DNA from: JAJNBD01 sp964471475 | GTDB lineage: Bacteria > Pseudomonadota > Gammaproteobacteria > CAISUE01 | DNA: 54,060 nucleotides | Direction of reading: 5' to 3' | Assembly: GCA_964471475.1 (NCBI GenBank) | Contig: CAYYFQ010000012.1 | Coordinates: 1-54,060 of the forward strand | Part shown: piece by piece, positions 1 to 6,828 of the stretch | How the letters are laid out: every line of letters begins with the position of its first letter | How positions within the stretch are numbered: position 1 is the first letter of the stretch | The notes under the pieces: generated by a model | Seen by the model: only the letters and a program-made list of their open reading frames with translations | What the model was told of the DNA's origin: nothing | The model's database searches: none | Program-made: the position numbers and the translations under genes

Positions 1-371
1 TTATATCCTGTATTTTCTTCATTGTGGAACTAAGTAGGCAGTTTGTGTCTTGGTACATGATAAAACCTGATATACCTACCGCCTTAGCTTTATAGCGTGT
101 TGCAAGTTTGCTCGTCTTCAGTCATGTACGTCTTATGTACACTCCTTCGACTCATTTGCTTGCGCCTCTTGTCTAAAACTAAGTGACTAGCGCTATACAT
201 CACAGGGAATGTCGCGAGTGCTTATAATATTGGAAGCGCTTTTTTTGCTGCCTTTGTTCCTTTCTTGTTGTTACATTTTTTTCAACAATGGCATTTTACG
301 TGAACACCTTTTATTTGTTTGATTTTTTCAAGTATCATTGTTTTGATCAGTTATGGGATGCGTTCTTTGAT
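1..371. other. intergenic region upstream of first gene
   Basis: No convincing gene is seen here. The stretch carries a 26-bp sequence (172-197) that recurs near the other end of the window. The track's longer reading of the first gene would start at 288, but the family-conserved N-terminus starts at 372, so 288-371 is treated as leader. Confidence 0.5.
172..197 (+). repeat. dispersed 26-bp repeat, copy 1
   Basis: The segment reads TCTAAAACTAAGTGACTAGC followed by GCTATA. It recurs at 51326-51351 with a single G/A difference. A shorter piece, TAGCGCTATA, also occurs near 2030. The copies are intergenic, which suggests an extragenic dispersed repeat of this genome rather than coding sequence. 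Function unknown. Confidence 0.6.
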
Positions 372-887
372 ATGAACATTTTTTATTTAGATCAGGATGT
401 GCAAAAATGCGCGGATTACCACTGTGATAAACATGTGGTTAAAATGATTTTGGAATATGCGCAACTACTGTGTTCTGCGGTTTGGATCTCTGGTCAAGAA
501 GCGCCTTATCGTCCAACGCATATTAAACATCCTTGTGCGCTTTGGGTAAGTCGATCATTATCCAATTGGCGATGGTTAAAAAAATTAGCGGAAGCATTAA
601 ATCAACAATATCGTTATCGTTTTGGTCACAACACCGATCATCGTTCGTGGTCAATCATCCAATCATTAAAGGAGCCTAACATACCTGACCTTGGAATAAC
701 GGAACGCCCACAAGTTATGCCAGAAAAATATCGCGTTGCAGAAGATCCTGTCAAAGCGTATCGGCAATTTTATCTTGCTGAAAAACAAGCTTTACTTCAG
801 TGGCGAAAAGTGGGTGTGCCAATATGGGTTGTAGACAGCAACGTACAAAACTTCAGGCCCTGCCCTGACGAGTTTATTTTTAGGTGA
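372..887 (+). CDS. phage/virus-type conserved hypothetical protein
   Basis: The product has 171 residues. It begins MNIFYLDQDVQKCADYHCDK, followed by a conserved HVVKMILEYAQLL stretch, a P-T-H-x-x-H-P-C segment and a PQxMPxxY motif near residue 120. These are the hallmarks of a family common in phages and large DNA viruses, often annotated as hypothetical or as a pyrimidine-dimer glycosylase-like protein. I recognise the family pattern but not a proven activity. An upstream in-frame ATG at 288 would add 28 residues rich in Phe that do not match the family, so 372 is preferred. The protein has no signal peptide or membrane segment and is probably cytoplasmic. It looks phage-derived and stands alone, facing a convergent beta-lactamase-like gene. 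Confidence 0.7.
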   Translation: MNIFYLDQDVQKCADYHCDKHVVKMILEYAQLLCSAVWISGQEAPYRPTHIKHPCALWVSRSLSNWRWLKKLAEALNQQYRYRFGHNTDHRSWSIIQSLKEPNIPDLGITERPQVMPEKYRVAEDPVKAYRQFYLAEKQALLQWRKVGVPIWVVDSNVQNFRPCPDEFIFR

Positions 888-1018
888 TGTATATGGGCTT
901 CGTTTGGAGAAAAAACGGACATTTCCAGCTTAAGAATCAAAATCTTCAAGTCCAATGGGCTCGATAGTGATCTGAGAACCAAAAATAGTGTATATGGCAT
1001 CTTTCATTTAATGGGATC

Positions 1019-1942
1019 TCATTTCAAACACAAATCAGTACGAGCAAATTTATTAATGATTAAGCGTGTTACTGATGCAAGAATATCTTCACGTTTTGTC
1101 GCCTCTTTTTTATCGTTGGTATAATAAATTACCAAAACAATAGGTGCACAATGGGGTGGCCAAATGATGCCAATATCATTCGTTGTGCCATAATGAAAAC
1201 CTGTTCCTGTTTTATCACCCACCACCCAACCTTTGGGAACGCCAGCTCTAATACGAGCGTTTCCCGTCGTATTATTTTTTAGCCACGTCACTAAAAGATT
1301 ACGTTGATAAGGCGCTAAAATATTTCCTAAAGTTAATTGTTGTAAACTTTCTTCCATCGACGCTGGTGTAGCGCTATCAGTTATGTTGCCGGGAGCACCT
1401 GACCAAGCTTCTTTAGGCCAATCATGATCTTGCCTAAAAGAAGTATTGTTTATTGAGCGTGCAAAATCATTTATACCTTGAATGCCCCCTATTTTGGTTA
1501 AAAGAAGATTCATCGCCGTATTGTCGCTATATTCAATCGCAGCGGCTCCTAACTCAGCAACCGTCATACCCTGTGTAAGGTGTTTTTTAGTAATGGGAGC
1601 CCAGTCAGTCAAATCTTTTTTTGTATATATTATTTTCTCTTGTAAAAGTAAAGAGTCAGACATACTTTTTTTCAACATTGCTGAAACTCCCATTACTTTA
1701 GAGGTACACTGAGTTGAAAAGCGCTCATTTGCACGATATTGTATGCGTTCGTTATTGGCAGTATTCACGGCAGATATACCAAGGCGCCCACCCGTGCTTG
1801 CTTCAAGATCGGCCAGTTGTTTTTGTATGGATGTTATGTTCGCTTTTTCCTCTTTAGCGAAGGATGATACACAAATACCAGTGGAAATAATTGTTAGTAG
1901 TAAGGTGCGCAACAATAACGATTTGGAAAAGTAAGATTTCAT
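1019..1942 (-). CDS. exported class A beta-lactamase homologue with Cys in place of the catalytic Ser
   Basis: The 307-residue protein has an N-terminal signal peptide (about 1-29) and then a full-length serine beta-lactamase/transpeptidase-like domain. Class A landmarks are present: S-D-N at 139-141 and K-T-G at 244-246, followed by an YGTTNDIG strand like that of CTX-M enzymes. The active-site box reads FSTQCTSKVM, aligning with CTX-M FAMCSTSKVM, so the nucleophile Ser70 is Cys79 while Lys73 (Lys82) is kept. Cys79 to Ser139 is 60 residues, exactly the Ser70-Ser130 spacing, so the alignment is unambiguous. In the omega loop (170-186) the expected Glu166 and Asn170 positions hold Trp/Pro and Ala/Trp; the nearest acid is Glu178. 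The codon is TGT, read directly on the minus strand. The protein could be a thiol acyl-enzyme, a non-hydrolytic binder or an inactive relic. The open frame is intact, arguing against a dead gene. Confidence 0.88.
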   Translation of the reverse strand: MKSYFSKSLLLRTLLLTIISTGICVSSFAKEEKANITSIQKQLADLEASTGGRLGISAVNTANNERIQYRANERFSTQCTSKVMGVSAMLKKSMSDSLLLQEKIIYTKKDLTDWAPITKKHLTQGMTVAELGAAAIEYSDNTAMNLLLTKIGGIQGINDFARSINNTSFRQDHDWPKEAWSGAPGNITDSATPASMEESLQQLTLGNILAPYQRNLLVTWLKNNTTGNARIRAGVPKGWVVGDKTGTGFHYGTTNDIGIIWPPHCAPIVLVIYYTNDKKEATKREDILASVTRLIINKFARTDLCLK

Positions 1943-2040
1943 GAGCTTTATCTTTCGGTTTAATTAGAATGAGGCACCAGCCCCCGATACACTAGAGTAT
2001 ACAGTTTAATAGTTTTGCTAAAGCTTGCCTAGCGCTATAA

Positions 2041-2259
2041 TCCACTCTCATTGAGCAATCGAAATTAGATAAAATGACGGTTTCTAAATCGCTGCAAAAA
2101 CTTGCTACGCAAGGCCTTATTAAAAGGAAAGAACATAAAATAGATACCCGAGCTAAGCTAGTTAACTTAACCTCAAAAGGCCAAGCATTAGCGAAAAAAT
2201 TAGTGCCAGTAGTAGAAGCAGTAGATGAACAGTTTTTTGCCAAGCTGAAGCATAAATAG
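2041..2259 (+). pseudogene. MarR-family regulator, C-terminal remnant
   Basis: The frame is open only from 2041, after a TAA at 2038. It encodes about 72 residues covering the recognition helix (LDKMTVSKSLQKL), the wing (RKEHKIDTRAKLVNLTSKG) and part of the last helix of a MarR winged-helix regulator. The N-terminal dimerisation half is absent and not found in other frames just upstream. An ATG at 2074 lies inside the recognition helix, so a functional product is unlikely. It sits among other broken genes. Confidence 0.7.
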
Positions 2260-2318
2260 CAGCCCCATTTTTTAAAAATACTCAATAGGCTCGTAGAACG
2301 GTAGATGAGATAATTCAA

Positions 2319-2543
2319 ATGATAATGGATGAAAAACTGGTACAGCATTTAATTAGCCAACAATTCCCTCAATGGAAAGATCTGCCTATTAAACCGGTGG
2401 CTACCAGCGGTTGGGATAATAAAACTTTTCATTTGGGTGAATATATGTTGGTGCGACCGCCAAGCGCTGCAAGCTATGCAAATCAAGTTGAAAGATATTA
2501 CATGCATCTTGGTATTTTAGTGAAGGATGATTATGTCGTGTAG
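2319..2543 (+). pseudogene. aminoglycoside phosphotransferase-like gene, N-terminal remnant
   Basis: The frame encodes about 74 residues. The first 60 match the N-terminal lobe of APH-family kinases, with QFPQWKDLPIKPV, then a S-G-W-D-N turn and YMLVRPPSA, as in small-molecule phosphotransferases. The similarity stops after QVERYY, and the frame closes 15 codons later. The catalytic loop (HGD..N) and DxD segments are missing. It is therefore a truncated gene. It lies between the MarR remnant and the GyrI-like gene. Confidence 0.65.
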
Positions 2544-2659
2544 GTGCAAAATACGATTTTTGATCGAAGCGTAAAAACATCCGGGTAGGTAGTTTTATGT
2601 ATAATAAGCAGGCGCAATATTTTTTCATCATTCATTTATTAAAAAATTAGAGATAACAC

Positions 2660-3154
2660 ATGCAGAAACAAAAGACTCAACTACCCATGATCACTTTGGT
2701 GGGTTTAACAGCCCGAACGAATAACGCCAACGAAATGAATCCGAACACGTCAAAAATCGGTGTGTTAGCGGGCTCATATTGGAAAAATCAAGTGGCCCAA
2801 GAGATTCAGCATCGTGCTAAACCGGGTGTCACTTATGCTGTGTACACAGATTACGAGAGTGATGAACACGGTGATTATACATACTTTATTGGTGAAGCAG
2901 TTGATTCATTGCAAGATCAGAATTTAGAAAAATTTAAAACCATGACTATTCCAGCGGGGCATTACACAAAATTTACGACTGAGCCTGGCAAAATGCCAGA
3001 AGTGGTTATTTCTGCTTGGCAAAAAATTTGGGCGATGAAAGAAAATGATTTGGGTGGTAAGCGGAACTACGTTGCAGATTTTGAAGTTTATGACGAAAGA
3101 GCCATGGACCCTGATAATACGCTCGTTGATATTTATATAGGTTTTGAAGAATAA
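2660..3154 (+). CDS. GyrI-like / integron-type effector-binding protein
   Basis: The 164-residue protein resembles the AraC effector-binding (GyrI-like, Cass2-type) fold: an N-terminal strand with LVGLTARTNNANEM, a central Y-x-x-Y-x-S-D segment, then PAGHYTKFTTEPGKMPEVV and an acidic strand DFEVYDERAMDP near the C-terminus. Such stand-alone domains bind small hydrophobic or cationic ligands and are often next to regulators or resistance genes. There is no DNA-binding domain and no signal peptide. Start ATG 2660 follows AGAGATAACAC. It is the only apparently intact gene in this decaying group. Ligand unknown. Confidence 0.75.
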   Translation: MQKQKTQLPMITLVGLTARTNNANEMNPNTSKIGVLAGSYWKNQVAQEIQHRAKPGVTYAVYTDYESDEHGDYTYFIGEAVDSLQDQNLEKFKTMTIPAGHYTKFTTEPGKMPEVVISAWQKIWAMKENDLGGKRNYVADFEVYDERAMDPDNTLVDIYIGFEE

Positions 3155-3186
3155 GGCGTAACCTAAAAAATAAGAGGGAAAATAAT

Positions 3187-3590
3187 ATGGCGCATGTTTC
3201 ACAAACTTCTAATAACGGGGTGGCCATTCTTCTTACCCAAGGTTTTGCGGACTGGGAATACGCCTTGATTGCAGGAGTAGGTAAATCATTCTATGGTCTT
3301 GATGTTAAATTTTTTTCACCCGAAACAGGTGAAGTCATTTCGCAAGGTGGGCTTGTTACCATTGTCTCACAAACATGGACGACATTTTTGCGTGGGCACC
3401 AAAAGTGCTCGTCATCATTGGCGGCACTTTATGGGAATCTACAAATGCCCCTGACATTGCCAACTTGCTAAAAACGCAACATTCCCACGGATGTGTTGTT
3501 GCAGGAATTTGTGGAGGAACGTTAGCACTTGCTCGTGCTGGGCTGCTTAATAAGACCATACACACATCAAATTATAATATTTGGAATTAA
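3187..3590 (+). pseudogene. DJ-1/PfpI-family protein, frameshifted and truncated
   Basis: Two overlapping frames together give a DJ-1/PfpI (type 1 glutamine amidotransferase-like) protein. The first frame (from 3187, after AAGAGGG) gives the N-terminal strand and helix GFADWEYALIAGV up to GGLVT. A +1/-1 shift near 3360-3378 moves the reading to the frame carrying MDDIFAWAPKVLVIIGG and the nucleophile elbow VVAGICGGTLALARAGLL. The nucleophile Cys is still present. The second frame ends abruptly after HTSN, where homologues continue for about 60 residues. The break at about 3577 may mark the left edge of the island that follows. Confidence 0.75.
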
Positions 3591-3591
3591 T

Positions 3592-4113
3592 ATGAAAAAT
3601 ATTTTAGAGATTTCAGCAAATACAAACAAAATAGATAGCCACTTTGATATGTTATCTTGTTTCCTTAATAGTGCGAGTACGTTATATGCAGTTGCGTGTG
3701 ACGGTATTAATTCTAATCAAATAAGTCAGTTGGGAAAACCAACGGATGAGTACTGGAATGAGCATTTTATCACAGCATTTTTTTTAGCGAGACATGCCTT
3801 GGAGTTGGCAATAAAAGCACTAATAAAGACGCTTAAGGGTAACGATGTTAATGGCCATAATATAAAATCGATGTGGAAATGCCACATTCAAAACAATACA
3901 AATATATCATTAAAAAAGATACAGAAGGCGTTTGATGTACTTGAAAAACATGGCGTACTACATGATGCTCAATTATATCGCTTTCACGTAGATAAAAAGA
4001 AAATTCAGTTGAACAATATGCCAAATGTTAATAATGAAGATTTTGACACAGTGATTGATCTTGCTTGGAGTGTCCGAGAAGAATGTTTACGTCCTCGGTC
4101 GCAAAGAAAGTAG
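3592..4113 (+). CDS. HEPN-like protein of unknown function
   Basis: The product has 173 residues from ATG 3592, one base after the end of the DJ-1 remnant; the longer frame from 3529 reads antisense to family logic and overlaps that remnant. A central helical segment, LARHALELAIKAL, followed by a loop with GHNIKSMW, resembles HEPN-domain proteins, which are all-alpha and often act as RNases or as antitoxin/defence partners. The canonical R-x4-6-H catalytic motif is not obvious, so catalysis is not claimed. No signal peptide or membrane segment is present. Its position ahead of a YhcG-type nuclease and an integrase suggests a mobile or defence role, by context only. Confidence 0.5.
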   Translation: MKNILEISANTNKIDSHFDMLSCFLNSASTLYAVACDGINSNQISQLGKPTDEYWNEHFITAFFLARHALELAIKALIKTLKGNDVNGHNIKSMWKCHIQNNTNISLKKIQKAFDVLEKHGVLHDAQLYRFHVDKKKIQLNNMPNVNNEDFDTVIDLAWSVREECLRPRSQRK

Positions 4114-4224
4114 GCGAGAGAAAATCACGGCGCGTCAGCTACTATTTCCAATAGTGTATACTATTGGATAGCATTGATTTCTATGTTAAAATTAGGAAAT
4201 AAGTGATTTTATTAGAATACTAAG

Positions 4225-4250
4225 CTTTCGATCACGGTCGTGATCGAAAG
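4225..4250. promoter_or_regulatory. perfect palindrome (12-bp arms, 2-bp centre)
   Basis: The left arm CTTTCGATCACG (4225-4236) and the right arm CGTGATCGAAAG (4239-4250) are exact reverse complements around GT. The site lies 36 bp upstream of the DUF1016 ATG, and no T-run follows it, so a terminator is unlikely. A dimeric repressor operator for the downstream genes is the simplest reading. The 2-bp centre is too short for a typical tyrosine-recombinase core site (6-8 bp). Confidence 0.6.
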
Positions 4251-4286
4251 CCATGATTATAGTTAAAGGCTAATGTAAGGAGCCAC

Positions 4287-5330
4287 ATGAGTGTAAAACT
4301 TGTTGATCACAACTATAACACATTGCTTGATGAGATTAAATCTCGATTAAAACAAGCTCAACTACGTGCCGCAATTGCCGTTAATCACGAGCTGATTAAA
4401 TTTTATTGGGAAATTGGAACTCTTATTATAGAGAAGCAACAACAATCTAAATGGGGAGATAAATTATTTGATGCCTTAGCTAAAGATTTAAACCATAGTT
4501 TTCCCAATACGCAAGGATTTTCTAAGACAAATTTAAAGAACATGAAGCTTTTTGCTCAAGCCTACCCTAAAGCTGAATTTGGTCAGGCACTGCCTGACCA
4601 ATTAACTTGGACACATCATATTATATTGATTCAACAGGTTGATGATGCCTCACAACGACAATGGTATGCAGTAAAAGCCGTCGAAAATGGATGGTCATAT
4701 AGGGCTCTTAAAGAGCAAATCCAATCGGATCTTTATAAAAGGCAAGCAAATAAACAGTTAAAAACGACAAATTTTCATGAACGGTTACCATCCCCGCAAT
4801 CAGATTTAGCGCAGGAGATGATCAAAGAACCTTACAAATTTCACTTTTTAACTGTTGGTGAAGAAGCGGAAGAAAAAGAGATTCAAAGTGGCCTGATACA
4901 CCATTGTAAAGAGTTTTTAATGGAACTAGGCCAAGGTTTTGCACTTTACGGTATCAATTATCCTGTTGTTGTTTCAGGGAAGCGATTTGAGATTGATTTG
5001 CTATTTTATAACACAAAGCTACATAGATATATCGTCTGCGAATTAAAAAAAGGAGATTTTAAACCTGAACATGCGGGGCAGCTTAACTTTTATTTGTCTG
5101 TGATAGATGAACAATTGAGGATGCCAGAGGATAATTCAACGATTGGTTTATTACTGTGTGAAAAAAAAGACAAGGTGATTGCAGAATATGCATTGAGAAG
5201 AGTAGATAGTCCTATGGGAATCGCGGAATTTCAATTATCAAAATCATTGCCAAAAAACCTTCATTGTGTTTTACCCACTATTGATGAAATAGAAGCAGAG
5301 CTATCAGAATTTTCTAAGCAGTCTTCGTAG
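4287..5330 (+). CDS. yhcG: YhcG/DUF1016-family PD-(D/E)xK nuclease
   Basis: The 347-residue protein has the two usual halves: an alpha-helical DUF1016 N-domain (about 10-150, with VNHELIKFYWEIG and GFSKTNLKNMK motifs) and a C-terminal PD-(D/E)xK nuclease domain (about 175-340). The catalytic residues appear intact: Asp237 in FEIDLLFY, and Glu252 and Lys254 in CELKKG. The start is fixed by TAAGGAGCCAC before ATG 4287. Family members are DNA nucleases often found beside restriction or mobile genes; the substrate here is unknown. The stop TAG overlaps the GTG of the integrase gene by one base, indicating coupled translation. The palindrome just upstream may regulate both. Confidence 0.9.
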   Translation: MSVKLVDHNYNTLLDEIKSRLKQAQLRAAIAVNHELIKFYWEIGTLIIEKQQQSKWGDKLFDALAKDLNHSFPNTQGFSKTNLKNMKLFAQAYPKAEFGQALPDQLTWTHHIILIQQVDDASQRQWYAVKAVENGWSYRALKEQIQSDLYKRQANKQLKTTNFHERLPSPQSDLAQEMIKEPYKFHFLTVGEEAEEKEIQSGLIHHCKEFLMELGQGFALYGINYPVVVSGKRFEIDLLFYNTKLHRYIVCELKKGDFKPEHAGQLNFYLSVIDEQLRMPEDNSTIGLLLCEKKDKVIAEYALRRVDSPMGIAEFQLSKSLPKNLHCVLPTIDEIEAELSEFSKQSS

Positions 5331-6565
5331 TGCTAAATGATATGAAAAAGCCTTTTCTAGCGCCTCTTTATGACACAATAGAAAATTTTTTAGTTACTCA
5401 TTTGTCGACAACGTTCGTTAATCAAAATGATTATCAAGTAGGGTTAGATTTTTTAAAACAATATAGCAATAACAAAGCAACCTTTGAATCTTATCGTAGA
5501 GAAATAGAGCGTCTCATTCAGTGGTCCTGGTTAATTGTTAAAAAATCTATTTTAGGTTTAACTAGAGAAGATATTGAAAACTACATTGCGTTCTGTTTGT
5601 CTCCCCCAAAATCTTGGATCGGCAAAAAACGAGTTCCCCGTTTTATTTCATTTGATGGTCAGCGGAAACCTAATCCACATTGGCGTCCTTTTGTCGTCAG
5701 CGTTAACAAGGTAGAGCATAAAAAAGGTGTTCAACCCGACAAAAAAAATTATCATCTTTCCCAAAAAGCGATTCAAGAAATATTTACTGTGCTGAACAGT
5801 TTTTATAACTTTTTATTACAAGAAGAAAAGGCGTCAAAAAATCCAGTTGCTTTGATTAAACAAAAAAGTCGATACATACAAAAGCAGCAACAACAGGTTT
5901 CTGTTATGCGTTTGAGCGACATTCAATGGGAAACGTGTATTAAAACGACAACAGAATTAGCAGTAGTAGATAAAAGCCACGAAAGAACGCTCTTTATTTT
6001 ATCTGCTCTTTACCTACTTTATTTGCGAATTTCTGAGTTGGTCTCTACCGAGCGTTGGACGCCACTGATGGGGCATTTTTACCAAGACAGCAGTGGTTTT
6101 TGGTGGTTTAAGACAGTAGGTAAAGGAAATAAGTTGCGCACCATTGCGGTCAGTGATGACATGTTAAAAGCTTTAGAGCGTTATAGAAAAAGTCTTGGAC
6201 TCTCTCCTCTCCCCTTAGCAAATGAAAAAACACCGCTGATACCCAAAGACCGCGGCAAAGAGCCAATGACAAGTACACGACGTATACGGCAACTTGTTCA
6301 GTTTTGTTTTGATAATGCTGTTGATGCGCTAAAAGGGAAAAATCTTTTAACTGAAGCAGAGGCATTAGCTTTTGCCACGGCACACTGGTTGAGGCATACT
6401 GGTATTTCCGATGATATCAATAAGCGCCACCGCCCCGTTGCGCATGTGAGAGACGACGCAGGCCATAGTTCTAGTGGCATTACTGATCGTTACAATAATA
6501 TTGAGCTTTCTGCGCGATATGAATCGGCAAAATTGAAAAAACTAAATGAAAACAAGAATGATTAA
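5330..6565 (+). CDS. tyrosine recombinase / phage-type integrase
   Basis: The product is 411 residues, longer than XerC/D (about 300), with a SAM-like core-binding domain (about 35-175, split by a roughly 40-residue insertion around 95-140) and a C-terminal catalytic domain (about 195-400). All catalytic residues can be placed: Arg233 in YLRISEL, Lys265 in GKGNKLR, His352 and Arg355 in HWLRH, His379 in DAGHSS and nucleophile Tyr388 in TDRYNN. GTG 5330 overlaps the DUF1016 stop; ATG 5342 is an alternative start and neither has a strong ribosome site. It probably mobilised, or once mobilised, the HEPN/DUF1016 island. No att repeats were identified. Confidence 0.9.
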   Translation: MLNDMKKPFLAPLYDTIENFLVTHLSTTFVNQNDYQVGLDFLKQYSNNKATFESYRREIERLIQWSWLIVKKSILGLTREDIENYIAFCLSPPKSWIGKKRVPRFISFDGQRKPNPHWRPFVVSVNKVEHKKGVQPDKKNYHLSQKAIQEIFTVLNSFYNFLLQEEKASKNPVALIKQKSRYIQKQQQQVSVMRLSDIQWETCIKTTTELAVVDKSHERTLFILSALYLLYLRISELVSTERWTPLMGHFYQDSSGFWWFKTVGKGNKLRTIAVSDDMLKALERYRKSLGLSPLPLANEKTPLIPKDRGKEPMTSTRRIRQLVQFCFDNAVDALKGKNLLTEAEALAFATAHWLRHTGISDDINKRHRPVAHVRDDAGHSSSGITDRYNNIELSARYESAKLKKLNENKND

Positions 6566-6570
6566 GTAAT

Positions 6571-6789
6571 ATGACACCTCAAAATGTAATGGATAAAATA
6601 GTCAAATTTTCAAAAAAAATGGAGGGAGAAGCCCTCGAAATTTTGCCATGCGTTCCTTGTGATGGAGCAAAATCAGGTTTTTGTTATGAAAATGTCAACT
6701 TAAAGCTTCAAAATAGTGGTGGGTTAATGCAAGTTGGATGGATGTTTCATCATCGGGTAGTTGCCATTAACGTTTTTGTGTTTTCTTAG
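6571..6789 (+). pseudogene. short conserved protein fragment
   Basis: The frame encodes 72 residues starting five bases after the integrase stop. The segment CYENVNLKLQNSGGLMQVGW resembles the N-terminal part of conserved proteins with a C-x-x-N-V motif followed by GG-x-x-x-x-G-W. It ends abruptly in a short hydrophobic tail (VVAINVFVFS), so it looks truncated or frameshifted. No function is assigned. Confidence 0.4.
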
Positions 6790-6828
6790 GGCGATAGTAA
6801 TCAGCCGTTTTTTCTAGAGCAAAATTTT

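Noticed and set aside
887..967. 26-aa ORF overlapping the first gene's stop
   Set aside because: It is too short, unsupported by any motif and lacks its own ribosome site, although the TGATG overlap looked like coupling.
1992..2348. 118-aa minus-strand open frame
   Set aside because: It lies antisense to the MarR and APH remnants, which have recognisable protein patterns; the minus reading has no family features.
4225..4250. palindrome as a terminator or recombinase core site
   Set aside because: No T-run follows on either strand, and the 2-bp centre is shorter than the 6-8 bp spacers of tyrosine-recombinase sites.
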